DNA from: CAYONP01 sp964405335
GTDB lineage: Bacteria > Armatimonadota > UBA10988
Reading direction: 5' to 3'
Length of the DNA: 64,000 nucleotides
NCBI GenBank assembly: GCA_964405335.1
Contig: CAYONP010000007.1
Location: 25,354-89,353 of the forward strand
Both the position numbers and the translations under genes were made by a program. Positions 42,992-51,558 of the stretch are shown here, one piece after another. The notes under the pieces were generated by a model. The model searched no databases and was not told where the DNA came from. It was given only the letters and a program-made list of their open reading frames with translations. Each line of letters starts with the position of its first letter. The stretch's first letter is position 1.

Positions 42992-43576
42992 TCAGGCCTG
43001 GAGCATCACCTGCAGCTCCTCCTCGGCCTCGGCGATGTCCATCAGCCGCTGCGCCTCGGCGTCCAGGTCCTCGGTCACCAGCGCCGCGCGGCCGAGCGGA
43101 TCGCCGGCGTCGGCGTTGCTCTCAAAGGCGTCCAGCTCGGCGGCGAAGGCCTCGCCCTCGCGCAGGATGGCCATGTCCTCGCGCCGCTGGCCATATTGCC
43201 CAATCAGCGTGTCGAGCCGCTCGGCGCGCGCCTTCAGCCGCTCGAGGATGCGATCGAGCTGCGGCAGCCGCGCGCGGAGGTTGGCCGAGCGTTGCATCCG
43301 CCCGCGCAGGCGATAGCCCTTGTCACGCAGGCGCTGCAGCCGGGCCCGCTCGCCGTAGAGCAGGTCGAGCTGCGACTCGATGTGCTCGAGCAGCTCGTCC
43401 AACTCGGTCTGCGGCCGCGGCCGGGCCGGGGCGCGCGCCTGCGCGGTGCGTACCCACTCGCTGCGCCGCCGCTGCTGCTTCTGCCCGCCGCTGACCACCG
43501 CCCAGATGACAAACGCCACCGCGGCGAGCATCAGGGTCATGAAGACGACCACCAGGAACAGCGCGATGATCGTCAC
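42992..43576 (-). CDS. Membrane-anchored coiled-coil protein
   Basis: The 194-residue product has one N-terminal membrane helix (IIALFLVVVFMTLMLAAVAF) and then a charged helical region likely to form coiled coils (LDELLEHIESQLDLLYGERA, RILERLKARAERLD). No family is recognised. GTG 43576 lies five bases after the HemQ stop, so it is co-transcribed with hemQ and perhaps with the downstream kinase. Confidence 0.65.
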   Translation of the reverse strand: MTIIALFLVVVFMTLMLAAVAFVIWAVVSGGQKQQRRRSEWVRTAQARAPARPRPQTELDELLEHIESQLDLLYGERARLQRLRDKGYRLRGRMQRSANLRARLPQLDRILERLKARAERLDTLIGQYGQRREDMAILREGEAFAAELDAFESNADAGDPLGRAALVTEDLDAEAQRLMDIAEAEEELQVMLQA

Positions 43577-43581
43577 CGCGG

Positions 43582-44292
43582 TCAGCCTCCGAGCGCGTCG
43601 AGCATCGCCGTGACGGTGGTTCGCAAGCAGGTGAAGATCGGCGTGTCGCGCTCGGTGAACCGGCTCCCCTCGGTCTCGCGTAGGTGCATCACCAGGTCGA
43701 CAAAGTCGCCTGGCTCATCACTCTCAAAGGCGAGCATGAACTCCTGATCGTCGAGCCCGAAGCTGTAGGTCGTGTTCAGCTTAACCGACGGGTACTGGTT
43801 GCCGATCTCGATGTGCTCGTCCATCACCCCCTGCCGCAACTGCTTGTGCGACAGGTACCACTCGCGCGTCTTGACGAACGGATAGACGAAGTTGTACTTG
43901 TAACGCCCCGGCTGGATGCGCATCCGCGAGGTGTCGTGCTCGGGGTCGAGCTTGTCGACATAGACACTGCGCTTCGACTGCGCCAGGAAGGAGTAGGGCA
44001 CGTCGAGCCAGCCGCCCAGCGGGGTCGACAGCATCGCCGTCGACATGGCCTGCAGCGTCTCGAGCGACTCGGTGATGCGCCACAGCATCAGGTCGACATC
44101 GCCGCGGATGCCGACGGTGGTGTAGGGGATGATGATCACGCCGTCCATGCCGGCATACTCGTCGATCACCGCCGCCAGGGCCTGCTTGCCCGCGGTGCGC
44201 TCGGGTTCGGGCAGCCGCCGCCAGGCCCGGTCGACCTTCATGAAGTAGAAGTTGACGAACTGCCGCCGCGGCGCCGCGCCATGCTCTGCCAT
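43582..44292 (-). CDS. hemQ: Chlorite dismutase-family coproheme decarboxylase
   Basis: The 236-residue product has the HemQ pattern: QFVNFYFMKVDRAWRRLP at the N-terminus, NFVYPFVKTREWYLS with the tyrosine used in decarboxylation, and MDEHIEIGNQYPSVKLNTTY with the proximal histidine region. HemQ completes the coproporphyrin-dependent heme pathway found in Firmicutes, Actinobacteria and relatives. No other heme genes are present here. Start ATG 44292 has GGCGAGG close upstream. Confidence 0.88.
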   Translation of the reverse strand: MAEHGAAPRRQFVNFYFMKVDRAWRRLPEPERTAGKQALAAVIDEYAGMDGVIIIPYTTVGIRGDVDLMLWRITESLETLQAMSTAMLSTPLGGWLDVPYSFLAQSKRSVYVDKLDPEHDTSRMRIQPGRYKYNFVYPFVKTREWYLSHKQLRQGVMDEHIEIGNQYPSVKLNTTYSFGLDDQEFMLAFESDEPGDFVDLVMHLRETEGSRFTERDTPIFTCLRTTVTAMLDALGG

Positions 44293-44370
44293 GCCTCGCC
44301 TTTCTGCAACCGCTCGCCCCTATTGTGTCACAGCACCGGCTTGATGGCGATTGCGACAGGTGCTCGCGCC

Positions 44371-44399
44371 TTGACGCCCGGTGGCCGGCTCACTACGAT
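44371..44399 (+). promoter_or_regulatory. Putative promoter of the MBL-fold gene
   Basis: TTGACG (44371-44376), 17 bases, TACGAT (44394-44399). The start codon is 18 bases after the -10 box, so the leader would be very short but still include the GGGGAG site. Confidence 0.5.
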
Positions 44400-44416
44400 T
44401 CGGCGGGGAGCCGGAT

Positions 44417-45283
44417 ATGACCGAACCGGTGCTCACGGGTCGCGCACTGGTCGAGCAGATCGAGGCCACCGCGCCGGGTGATGAACGAGTGGCGCTGTGG
44501 TGGCTCGGGCAGAGCGGGTATGTCATCCGCTGGCGCGACACCGTGGTGCTGGTCGATCCCTACCTGTCCGACCATCTGGCGACCAAGTATGCCGGCAGCG
44601 AGAAGCCTCACGACCGGCTCACCCGCGCGCCGCTGGCGCCCGACGAGGTGACCTTCTGCGACCTGCTGCTGGCCACCCACCGGCACTCGGACCACCTCGA
44701 CCCGGGCACCGTGCCGGGCCTGCTGGCGGCCAGTCCCGAGGCGCTGCTGGTGCTGCCCGCCGCGCACGCCGACTATGCCGTCGAGACCATCGGCGTGCCC
44801 GAGGAGCGGCTGGTGCCCATCGACGACGGCGAACGGTTCACCCACCGCGACATCACGGTGCACGCGGTGCCGGCGGCGCACGAGCGGATCGAACTCGACC
44901 GCCACGGGCGGATGCTCTGCCTCGGCTATGTGATCGAATGCGGCGGCGTGAGCCTCTATCAGGCCGGCGACACGATTCCCTACCGCGAGCAGGTTGAGCT
45001 GCTGCGCGGTTACTCGCCGCAGGTGATGCTGCTCGGCATCAACGGCCGCGGCGCTCGGCTGCAGGCGCTCGGCACGCCGGGCAACCTGACCATCGCCGAA
45101 GCGGCCTGCCTGGCCAGCGCCGTCGGCGCCGAGGTGGTGATCCCCAACCACTACGGCATGTTCGCTTTCAACACCGCCGACCCACGCCGCTTTGTCGACC
45201 ACGTGCGCGAGCACTACGAAGAGCTCCAGCCGGTCGTGCTGCAGCCCGGCGCGCGCTGGCTCTATCCGCCCAACGGAGGCTAG
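44417..45283 (+). CDS. MBL-fold metallo-hydrolase (UlaG-like)
   Basis: ATG 44417 follows GGGGAG and gives 288 residues. The metal-binding motif THRHSDHLD, the strand motif LWWLGQSGYVIR, AGDTIPY and VVIPNHYGMF fit the beta-lactamase fold of the UlaG/L-ascorbate-6-phosphate lactonase group. The substrate is unknown. The beta-helix protein gene starts two bases after the stop, so the two form an operon, perhaps for sugar acid or glycan use. Confidence 0.88.
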   Translation: MTEPVLTGRALVEQIEATAPGDERVALWWLGQSGYVIRWRDTVVLVDPYLSDHLATKYAGSEKPHDRLTRAPLAPDEVTFCDLLLATHRHSDHLDPGTVPGLLAASPEALLVLPAAHADYAVETIGVPEERLVPIDDGERFTHRDITVHAVPAAHERIELDRHGRMLCLGYVIECGGVSLYQAGDTIPYREQVELLRGYSPQVMLLGINGRGARLQALGTPGNLTIAEAACLASAVGAEVVIPNHYGMFAFNTADPRRFVDHVREHYEELQPVVLQPGARWLYPPNGG

Positions 45284-45285
45284 CC

Positions 45286-48200
45286 ATGCCACTCTGCAGC
45301 CTGTTCTGGACCCTCCTCGCCGCCGCGCCCGAGGCCGATCTGCTGGTCTGGTACCGGTTTGACGAGGGTCGCGGCGAGGTGGCCGGCGACGCTACGGGCG
45401 CTGGGCTCGACGGACAAGTCGGCGCGGCTTGGACCGCTTCGCCCGCCGGCGGCGCGCTGTCGCTCGACGGCACCGGCGCCAGCCTGGTGCGGTTGCAGGT
45501 GCCCGAGGATCGCCGCCTGGGCACCGGCTCGTGGACCTTCAGCGCCTGGATCAAGCCGTTCCAACTGCAGATTGACGACCCGCAGAACCAGCGCCGGCTG
45601 TTCGCCTACGGGCCTTACCCCGACGCGCACCTGGTGATCGACATCTCGGGTGACGGCCGGCCGATGTGGTACTTCTGCTACCGCAACGAGGGCGGCACGA
45701 TTACCTCGACCGGCGGCTCGGCCGGCGCCCGGGTGGCGCTCGGCGAGTGGGCGAACCTGGTGCTGGTGACCGATCGCGAGCGGCGGCGGGTGACCTGCTA
45801 CCTCAACGGCTTCAGCCAGGGCGAGAACGAGATCCCGGCCGGCTTCACGGGCGACTTCAGCCTCGGCGGCGAGCTGACCTTCGGCGCCGGCTGGCACAAC
45901 TATTGGGGCGACCTGGACGAGGTCAAGCTGTGGCGGCGTGCGCTGGAGAAGGCCGAAGTGAAGGACGAGTTCGCGCGGATGCAGGCGATCTTCGGCGTCG
46001 AGCTGTCACCCGAGGCCGCGGCGGCCGAGCGCCGCGAGGCGCTGGAACTCAGGCTCGACGCCGCGCGGCAGGCCTGGGGCCGCGACTGGCCCGCGGTCCG
46101 CGCCGCCTGCGGCGAGGTGATTGCGACCGACGACGCACCGCCTCACTTCCGCAGCTATGCCCACCTGCTGCTGGCCCAGAGCTACCAGGCTGCCGGTGAC
46201 GGCGCCGCGGCGACGGCCGAGTATCTGCGGGTCGCCGCGACCGAGTACTACCCCGCGGTGCACCGGGCCGAGGCCCGCGAGTGCGCCGCCGAGCTGGCCC
46301 GCCTTGCCGCCGGCCGGCCGCGGCGCGACCCGACCGCCTCGCGCACCGTGGTGCCGCGCATCACCGAGTTCGCCGCCCAGGTGCACGTCGCGCCCGACGG
46401 CGACGATGCGGCCGACGGCAGTGCCGCGGCGCCGGTCGCCGGCCTGACCCGCGCGCGTGACCGCGTGCGCGAGCTGCGCGCCGCCGGCGTGGCAGGGCCG
46501 ATCGGCGTGATCATCGCCGCGGGCGAGTACCCGGTCACCGGCCCGCTCGAGCTGACCGCCGAGGACTCGGGCACGGCCGACGGGCCGGTGGTCTACCGCG
46601 CCGCCGAGCCGGGCGCCGCGCGGTTCTACGGCGGCCGGCGCATCACCGGCTTTGCCCCGGTGACCGACGCGGCGGTGCTGGCCCGACTGCCCGAGGAGTC
46701 ACGCGGCCGGGTGCAGGTCTGCGACCTGCGCGCGCAGGGCATCGACGACTACGGCGAGCTGGCGGTGCGCGGCTTCGGCCAGCCGCCCTCGCCGCCGACG
46801 CTGGAGCTGTTCGTCGACGGCCGGCCGATGACCCTGGCCCGCTGGCCGAACAGCGGCTTTGTCGGCATCCGGCGGCTGGTTGAGCCGGGCTCGAAGGCCG
46901 AGGGCCGGCCGGCGGTGCTCGAGTATGACGACGACCGACACGCGCGCTGGGTGGCCGCGCCCGACGGTTGGCTGTTCGGCTACTTCCACTTCCTCTGGGC
47001 CGACGCCACGATCGGCATCGGCTCGATCGACCCCGCGGCCCGCACGCTGACCACCGCCGCGCCGTACGACTACGGCGGCCGCGGGATGGACACCGGGCAG
47101 GGGATCCAGTACTACGCCTTCAACCTGCTCGAGGAGCTCGACACGCCGGGCGAGTGGTACCTCGACCGCGCCGCCGGGCGGCTCTACCTCGACCCGCCGA
47201 CGGAGATTGCCGGCGCGACGGTCGAAATCGGCCTACTCAGCACGCCGATGGTGACCATGATCGGCGTGAGCGACGTGCGGCTGGAGGGCCTGGTGTTCGA
47301 TCTGGCGCGCCACAACGCTCTGGAGCTGCGCGACTGCTCGCGCTGCCTGGTGGCCGGCTGCACGGTCAGCCGCTTCGCCGGCAACGGGATCATGGTCCAC
47401 GGCGGCGAGGGCAATGGGCTGCTCGGCTGCGACATCGACGCCATCGGCCGGCGGGCCAGCGAGGTAATCGGCGGCGACCGGGAGACGCTGACGCCCGGCG
47501 GCCACTTCGTCGAAAACTGCCGCATCCACGATTTCGGGCGGATCGACCGGACCTACACCCCGGCGATCCAGCTCGAGGGGGTGGGCAACCGAGTGGCGCA
47601 CAACCTGATGTACGACTGCCCGAGCAGCGTGATGCGGATCGAGGGCAACGATCATCGGATCGAGTTCAATGAGGTCCACAGCGCCGTCCGCGAGTCGGAC
47701 GACCAGGGCGCGATGGAGCTGTTCATGAACGCCACCTACCGCGGGGTGGTGTTCCGCCACAACCGCTTCACCAACTGCGGCAAGACCGGCCGCGAAGCCG
47801 CGGTGCACGGCCAGGCGGCGATCCGCTTCGACGACGCCATCAGCGGCATGGTGGTCTACGGCAACATCTTCATCCGCAGCGCCAACGGCAACTTCGGCGC
47901 GATCCAGTTCAACAGCGGCCGCGACAACCTGATCGACAACAACCTGTTCATCGACTGCAAGCAGGCGATCAGCGGCGGCTGGAACCCCGGCAACAGCGTC
48001 TGGCAGATGCTCCGCGAGGGCACCCAGCCGGCCAGCTTCATCCTCAGCGACCTCTACCTGGCGCGCTATCCCGAGCTGGCGACGATGCTCGATGAGCCGG
48101 GGATCAACCACCTCTGGCGCAACCTGTTCCACCGCTGCGGGCGGGTGGCCACGGGCAACCGCAGTTTCCTCGACCTGTTCGCCAACCAGGTCAGCGAAGA

Positions 48201-48336
48201 GGGCGAGCTGGTCGAGCCCCCCGGCTTTCGGCCCATCCCGGCCGACGAAATCGGGCTCTACCAGGATGACTACCGGGCAAGCTGGCCGGTGGAGACCACG
48301 CCGGTCGAGGTGCCCGACTGGCGCGCCGACGGCTGA
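45286..48336 (+). CDS. Secreted LamG plus right-handed beta-helix protein
   Basis: The 1016-residue product has a short N-terminal hydrophobic stretch. A LamG/concanavalin-like domain covers about 20-225 (LVWYRFDEGRGEVAGDATGA, WTFSAWIKPF, YWGDLDEVKLWRRAL), then a helical TPR-like linker covers about 245-350. A parallel beta-helix enzyme-like part follows from about 365 (VHVAPDGDDAADGSAAAP, GVIIAAGEYPVTGPLELTAE, GNGIMVHGGEGNGLLGCDI), close to the GH141-type glycosidase layout. It probably acts on plant or microbial polysaccharides; the catalytic residues cannot be fixed from the sequence alone. GGAGG overlaps the upstream stop. Confidence 0.8.
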   Translation: MPLCSLFWTLLAAAPEADLLVWYRFDEGRGEVAGDATGAGLDGQVGAAWTASPAGGALSLDGTGASLVRLQVPEDRRLGTGSWTFSAWIKPFQLQIDDPQNQRRLFAYGPYPDAHLVIDISGDGRPMWYFCYRNEGGTITSTGGSAGARVALGEWANLVLVTDRERRRVTCYLNGFSQGENEIPAGFTGDFSLGGELTFGAGWHNYWGDLDEVKLWRRALEKAEVKDEFARMQAIFGVELSPEAAAAERREALELRLDAARQAWGRDWPAVRAACGEVIATDDAPPHFRSYAHLLLAQSYQAAGDGAAATAEYLRVAATEYYPAVHRAEARECAAELARLAAGRPRRDPTASRTVVPRITEFAAQVHVAPDGDDAADGSAAAPVAGLTRARDRVRELRAAGVAGPIGVIIAAGEYPVTGPLELTAEDSGTADGPVVYRAAEPGAARFYGGRRITGFAPVTDAAVLARLPEESRGRVQVCDLRAQGIDDYGELAVRGFGQPPSPPTLELFVDGRPMTLARWPNSGFVGIRRLVEPGSKAEGRPAVLEYDDDRHARWVAAPDGWLFGYFHFLWADATIGIGSIDPAARTLTTAAPYDYGGRGMDTGQGIQYYAFNLLEELDTPGEWYLDRAAGRLYLDPPTEIAGATVEIGLLSTPMVTMIGVSDVRLEGLVFDLARHNALELRDCSRCLVAGCTVSRFAGNGIMVHGGEGNGLLGCDIDAIGRRASEVIGGDRETLTPGGHFVENCRIHDFGRIDRTYTPAIQLEGVGNRVAHNLMYDCPSSVMRIEGNDHRIEFNEVHSAVRESDDQGAMELFMNATYRGVVFRHNRFTNCGKTGREAAVHGQAAIRFDDAISGMVVYGNIFIRSANGNFGAIQFNSGRDNLIDNNLFIDCKQAISGGWNPGNSVWQMLREGTQPASFILSDLYLARYPELATMLDEPGINHLWRNLFHRCGRVATGNRSFLDLFANQVSEEGELVEPPGFRPIPADEIGLYQDDYRASWPVETTPVEVPDWRADG

Positions 48337-48357
48337 GCGCTGCCGCCCAAATAGCGA

Positions 48358-48377
48358 CGCCGGCCTCTCGGCCGGCG
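48358..48377. terminator. Hairpin between convergent genes
   Basis: CGCCGGCC (48358-48365), loop TCTC, GGCCGGCG (48370-48377): a perfect 8-bp stem between the beta-helix gene and the convergent Gly/Pro-rich gene. There is no T tract. Confidence 0.5.
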
Positions 48378-48402
48378 CCGCGTTCGGTGTGGTGCTGGTG
48401 GG

Positions 48403-49956
48403 TTAATAGTTGCCCTTGTAGACCGTGATGATCCGGTCTCTCTCTTGGAGTATCCCGCTGGCGCGGAGTTTCGCCGCGTCGTCGGCCGAAATCACCACTC
48501 GCTGCCGCGCGCCCTGGCCCTCGGCCATGATGTACTCGATGGCGATCGGCCGAATGGTCAGCACCTCGCGCCGGCCGTCGCGCTGGACGCGGTCGCTCGC
48601 CCGTGCCGCACCGACGCTCGGCGAGCGAATCACGCCGATGGTCGCCAGCCGCGGGCCGTCGGCGCTGCCGATGTGCAGGTCGTAACTGCCGGGGATGTGG
48701 TGCCAGCGCAACGCGAGCGTGTCGATCACCACGCCCGTCGCGCCCGAACCGCCGCTGCTGCTGCGGCTCGCCGCACCGCCGCCGCCCGAGCCGGGCCCAC
48801 TGCCGTTGCCGGTGCCCGTGCCGGTCCCGCTGCCCGTGCCGCGGCCGCCGGGCGTGCCGCCGCCGTCGCCGACCGGGCCACGCGCGGGCATCGCCGCCGG
48901 GGTCGGGCCGGGCGGGCCGCCGGGTCCCGCGCCGCGCGGGCCAGGCCGCACCGCCGTGGCGCCGTCGCCGAAGCCGGGTTGGTTGACGATGCTGTCGCGC
49001 CCGCCGCTGGTCGCCGGGGTCAGCGTCTCGGCGCCACCGCCGGCACCCACCGCGCCGAGCCCGTTGCCGCCGCCGCCTGTGCCGCCGGGCCCCGCACCGG
49101 GCCGTAGGCCGCCGGGCTGGTCGCCGTCGTGGCCGCTGCCGCCGCCGCCGCGCGCGCGGGCGGCGGCCGGGTCATCGGGCCGCAGAGCCGGTCCGCCGCC
49201 GCCGGCCCCCGGCGTGCGCGCGGTCCCTCCGCCGCCGCCGCTGCGGCCGCCGGGCACCACGTCGGCGGCGGTGATCACCGTCGGCGCGCCGCGGATCTCG
49301 GGCAGGCCGGGTCCGGCCTTGTCCCGCAGCCGCGGGCCCGGCGTGGTCGGCGCCAGCGGGGCGCGGAAACCAGAGGTTGTGGCCGGGGCCAGCTCACGCG
49401 GCAGGTCGCCCGAGCCGGCCACGCCGCCGCGCGGATCGCGGCCGGGGTTGGGAGCGTGACCCGTGCCGCCGCGGTCGCCGCGGCCGGGCATGATGATCGG
49501 CGGGCCGTCGACGATGGGCCCGGCCTGCGCTACTTGCATCGGCTGCGCCGGCGGCTCGGGCCCCAGTCCGGGCAGCGTGGCGCCGGGCTGCCGGCCGGCC
49601 TCGCGCGGGCGGGCGGTGAGCGGATCGCCGCCGCCGGTGTTCGGCGCGGCCAGGCGGGTTGCGGTGCCGTCTCCGCCGCTCGGACGCGTCGCTCGGCGCG
49701 AGCCGCCCGGCTCGCCGGGCGTGCGGCGCATCGGCCGCGCGGCAGGCTGGCGCGCCGGCTCGGGCGTCTCGAGTTCGGGCGCCGGCTCGGCCGCCGGCGG
49801 GGGCAGTTCGGCCAGGCGTTGCAGCCGGTGCAGGCGAAACGGCCGTCGCTCGACCTGCCGCGCGGTGACCTGAATCGGTTCGAGCACCGCGAACACCGCC
49901 AGGTTGAGGACCAGCGACAGCACCAAGCTGGGGCCGAACGTCACGGATGTACCCAC
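48403..49956 (-). CDS. TonB-like Gly/Pro-rich anchored protein
   Basis: GTG 49956 opens a 517-residue product with one N-terminal membrane helix (LVLSLVLNLAVFAVLEP), as in TonB or energy-transducing proteins. A proline-rich segment (PPPAAEPAPELETPEPARQP) follows, then about 300 residues of Gly/Pro/Ala/Arg low complexity. A small C-terminal domain of about 100 residues (TLALRWHHIPGSYDLHIGSA, AKLRASGILQERDRIITVYK) ends the protein. The layout is TonB-like but the C-terminal domain does not look like TonB. It may span the cell wall. It lies 38 bases after the REC-GGDEF gene, on the same strand. Confidence 0.6.
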   Translation of the reverse strand: MGTSVTFGPSLVLSLVLNLAVFAVLEPIQVTARQVERRPFRLHRLQRLAELPPPAAEPAPELETPEPARQPAARPMRRTPGEPGGSRRATRPSGGDGTATRLAAPNTGGGDPLTARPREAGRQPGATLPGLGPEPPAQPMQVAQAGPIVDGPPIIMPGRGDRGGTGHAPNPGRDPRGGVAGSGDLPRELAPATTSGFRAPLAPTTPGPRLRDKAGPGLPEIRGAPTVITAADVVPGGRSGGGGGTARTPGAGGGGPALRPDDPAAARARGGGGSGHDGDQPGGLRPGAGPGGTGGGGNGLGAVGAGGGAETLTPATSGGRDSIVNQPGFGDGATAVRPGPRGAGPGGPPGPTPAAMPARGPVGDGGGTPGGRGTGSGTGTGTGNGSGPGSGGGGAASRSSSGGSGATGVVIDTLALRWHHIPGSYDLHIGSADGPRLATIGVIRSPSVGAARASDRVQRDGRREVLTIRPIAIEYIMAEGQGARQRVVISADDAAKLRASGILQERDRIITVYKGNY

Positions 49957-49994
49957 GACCGCTTTGACACCTCCCCGCCGAGGCGGTTCCAGTC

Positions 49995-50918
49995 CTACTC
50001 GAACAGCGACCAGTTGCTCCCCGGCCGTGACTTCAGGTCACGCTTGCGCCGCGCCGCCTCGGCCGCCAGGTCGTCCAAGCTGGTGGTCCCGTCGCGGCCG
50101 GGCAGCAGCACCGCGATGGTCAGGCTCATCAGCGGGAACTGCCGCTCGACGCCGTAGCGATCGGGCCCGACAAAGCCACCGCGGGCCACCGCCTCCGCGT
50201 CGTAGAAACTCTCGCGCCGCGCGTCGAAGGCGTTGACGATGCCCTCGCAGACGGCCTCGGCTCGGGACGGGTCGGTGACCACGACGAAGTCGTCGCCGCC
50301 GATGTGGCCGATGAAATCCTGCTGCGCCCCGTGCTCGACCATCTGGTTGTAGCAGATGCGGGCCGTCTCCTGGATCACCCGCGACGCCGGCTCGAACCCG
50401 TAATGGTCGACATACGACTTGAACTCGTCGAGGTCGATGTAGCAGACGGCGAAGTCGTCACCGGCGTCAAGCCGGCGCTTCAGCTCGTCGCGCAGCACCG
50501 CGTTGCCGGGCAGCTTGGTCAGCGGGTCGGTATCGACATAACGCCGCGTGCGGCGCAGCATCGCCGCCACGCGAGCCTGCAGCTCGCGCGGGTCGAACGG
50601 CTTGCGCACGTAGTCGTCGGCGCCGGCCTCGAGCCCGCGCACCACCGTCTCCGGGTCGCTGTCGGCGGTGAGGATGAGGATGGGGATGTTCGAGGTGAAC
50701 CAGTTGTGCTTAAGCTGCCGGGTGACCTCGAGCCCGTCCATTTCGGGCATGTGGAAATCGACCACCACCAGGTCGGGATGCTCGGAGAAGGCCATGGCCA
50801 GCCCGACGCGGCCGTTCTCGGCGGTCGAGAACTCGTAGCTGCCGGCGCGCAGCGCGAGGCAGATCAGCCGCCGCATGTCGCTGCTGTCGTCGACGACCAG
50901 GATTCGCGCTGGATCCAT
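49995..50918 (-). CDS. REC-GGDEF response regulator (PleD-like)
   Basis: The 307-residue product starts at ATG 50918. The receiver domain has ILVVDDSSDMRRL, the phospho-acceptor aspartate in LVVVDFHMPEMDG, ILTADSD and VRKPFDP. The C-terminal domain is GGDEF-type with IDLDEFKSYVDHYGF and the active-site loop IGGDDFVVV. GGDDF in place of GGDEF is a conservative change, so cyclic-di-GMP synthesis is possible but not certain. No adjacent kinase is seen; the soluble kinase at 40928-42964 could be a partner, by inference only. Confidence 0.9.
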   Translation of the reverse strand: MDPARILVVDDSSDMRRLICLALRAGSYEFSTAENGRVGLAMAFSEHPDLVVVDFHMPEMDGLEVTRQLKHNWFTSNIPILILTADSDPETVVRGLEAGADDYVRKPFDPRELQARVAAMLRRTRRYVDTDPLTKLPGNAVLRDELKRRLDAGDDFAVCYIDLDEFKSYVDHYGFEPASRVIQETARICYNQMVEHGAQQDFIGHIGGDDFVVVTDPSRAEAVCEGIVNAFDARRESFYDAEAVARGGFVGPDRYGVERQFPLMSLTIAVLLPGRDGTTSLDDLAAEAARRKRDLKSRPGSNWSLFE

Positions 50919-50948
50919 GCACCCCGCCTCGGCTACCTCTATGACATA

Positions 50949-51471
50949 CCCGCGCGGCGGGTGCGTCAGCGAGTCCGGACCAGTCTGCCCCAGGATCGGG
51001 GACACACGANNNNNNNNNNNNNNNNNNNNNNNNNNNNNNNNNNNNNNNNNNNNNNNNNNNNNNNNNNNNNNNNNNNNNNNNNNNNNNNNNNNNNNNNNNN
51101 NNNNNNNNNCCGCCCGCGCCACGAACGCCTCCGAGCCAAGCAGCCGACCGTGCGCGTGCGCTCGCGCAGCGGCCTGTGCACGCCATCGGCCAGCCCTCGG
51201 TCCTGGATTCGGGGCATCGGTCGTGCGTTCATCTACGCGTGATCGGTGGCCGCCTCGTCGGAAAATAGGTCGTGTGTCCCCTAGTTCTAATCAGGATTTG
51301 GGGCATCGGTCGTGCGTTCATCTACGCGTGATCGGTGGCCGCCTCGTCGGAAAATAGGTCGTGTGTCCCCATATTTGGGTGGCCGCCTCGTCGGAAAATA
51401 GGTCGTGTGTCCCCATATTCGTGAAATAGGTCGTGTGTCCCCATATTCCCGCGCGGCGGGTGCGTCAGCGA
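50949..51471. repeat. Cluster of direct and inverted repeats around the second N run
   Basis: A 71-bp unit ending in GAAAATAGGTCGTGTGTCCCC occurs at about 51211-51281 and 51300-51370, with shorter copies to 51447. An inverted copy of its end, GGGGACACACGA, lies at 50998-51009 just before the N run. CCCGCGCGGCGGGTGCGTCA is found at both outer edges, near 50949 and 51448. The whole space 50919-51558 holds no gene that I can support. Confidence 0.75.
51010..51109. other. 100-base N run inside a repeat cluster
   Basis: A second default-length gap. Unlike the first, its two flanks are not identical; the sequence just before it is one end of an inverted-repeat element, so an unresolved repeat copy is the likely missing sequence. 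Confidence 0.9.
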
Positions 51472-51515
51472 TTGGCGCATGGTGACCGCGCCGACCGCCG
51501 GTCGCGCCCGCCTGC

Positions 51516-51521
51516 TATAAT
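51516..51521 (+). promoter_or_regulatory. Possible -10 box of the isopropylmalate dehydrogenase gene
   Basis: A perfect TATAAT stands 37 bases before ATG 51559. No convincing -35 is found at the usual distance. Confidence 0.4.
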
Positions 51522-51558
51522 CGCCGCTCGACCGCGCCCCGCCGCGAAGGAGTCGCAC

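Noticed and set aside
51211..51447. Possible CRISPR array
   Set aside because: The repeated units are about 71 bp, overlap without regular spacers, and share ends with an inverted copy; no cas gene is nearby.
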